DNA from: an uncultured Clostridia bacterium
GTDB lineage: Bacteria > Bacillota > Clostridia > Lachnospirales > CAMVHY01
Length of the DNA stretch: 6,023 nt
Assembly (NCBI GenBank): GCA_947167415.1
Contig: CAMVHY010000093.1
Span: 1-6,023, forward strand
Reading direction: 5' to 3'
Below the pieces are notes generated by a model. That model ran no database searches. It was not told where the DNA came from and saw only the letters and a list, made by a program, of their open reading frames with translations. This document shows, one piece after another, positions 5,866-6,023 of this stretch. A program made the translations under genes and the position numbers. How positions within the stretch are numbered: position 1 is the first letter of the stretch; each line of letters begins with the position of its first letter.

Positions 5866-6023
5866 TTAGCTTAAGCCAACTGGATTTATTTTTATTCCTG
5901 GTCCCATCGTCGACGCAATTGCTACACTTTTTAAATATTGCCCTTTTGCAGCCGACGGTTTTGCCTTTACAATCGCATTCACAAGAGTATCAGTATCGAT
6001 GGTTATATCTACTTTATAACCGT
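5866..6023 (-). CDS. rplA: 50S ribosomal protein L1, C-terminal end (5' part off the window)
   Basis: The last 51 codons and a TAA (5866-5868) are visible. The translated end matches the L1 C-terminus: [26 protein letters not shown] and [10 protein letters not shown] followed by NPVGLS. L1 binds 23S rRNA at the mobile L1 stalk near the E site and, in many bacteria, represses its own operon. Its place directly upstream of the L10 leader and rplJ gives the usual rplA-rplJ-rplL order, and rplK is expected further to the right. The 5' end is cut by the window edge, not by a mutation. Confidence 0.96.
   Translation of the reverse strand, partial: GYKVDITIDTDTLVNAIVKAKPSAAKGQYLKSVAIASTMGPGIKINPVGLS

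Overview
This is a very AT-rich window with ordinary bacterial gene structure. It has strong AGGAGG-type ribosome binding sites, TGG for every tryptophan checked, and TAA at all seven visible stops. The L7/L12 and L10 proteins, the L10 leader upstream of rplJ and the YvlB/LiaX-like small protein point to a low-GC Gram-positive (Bacillota, Clostridia-like) genome. That placement is inference; no 16S gene or marker phylogeny is available here.

Layout. (1) Positions 1-1011, minus strand: the first 337 codons of a large protein I do not recognise. It runs off the left edge, has a near-consensus promoter and a tandemly duplicated Shine-Dalgarno. (2) Positions 1012-1594: a 583-bp AT-rich non-coding region holding that promoter and a cluster of ATCG-core repeats. 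(3) Positions 1595-3059, plus strand: a GtrA-family membrane protein, a 122-aa Cys/Asn-rich protein with a YvlB/LiaX-type (SHOCT-like) N-terminus, and signal peptidase I (lepB). The last two are only 23 bp apart. (4) Positions 3191-3219: a bidirectional terminator between convergent lepB and pepD. (5) Positions 3219-4652, minus: an aminoacyl-histidine dipeptidase (pepD). (6) Positions 4732-6023, minus: the end of rplA, an L10 autoregulatory leader with attenuator, rplJ, rplL and an intrinsic terminator.

How the genes work together. The right third is a classical ribosomal stalk operon. L10 and L7/L12 form the stalk complex, and that complex probably binds the leader at 5780-5816 and turns on the attenuator at 5725-5774 when in excess. 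rplL is followed by a terminator and a peptidase gene rather than by rpoB, its usual neighbour. The middle is envelope-related (GtrA membrane protein, possible envelope-stress protein, signal peptidase). The left gene looks like an accessory gene with its own regulation and is the best candidate for something undescribed, but its sequence gives no motif on which to base a function.
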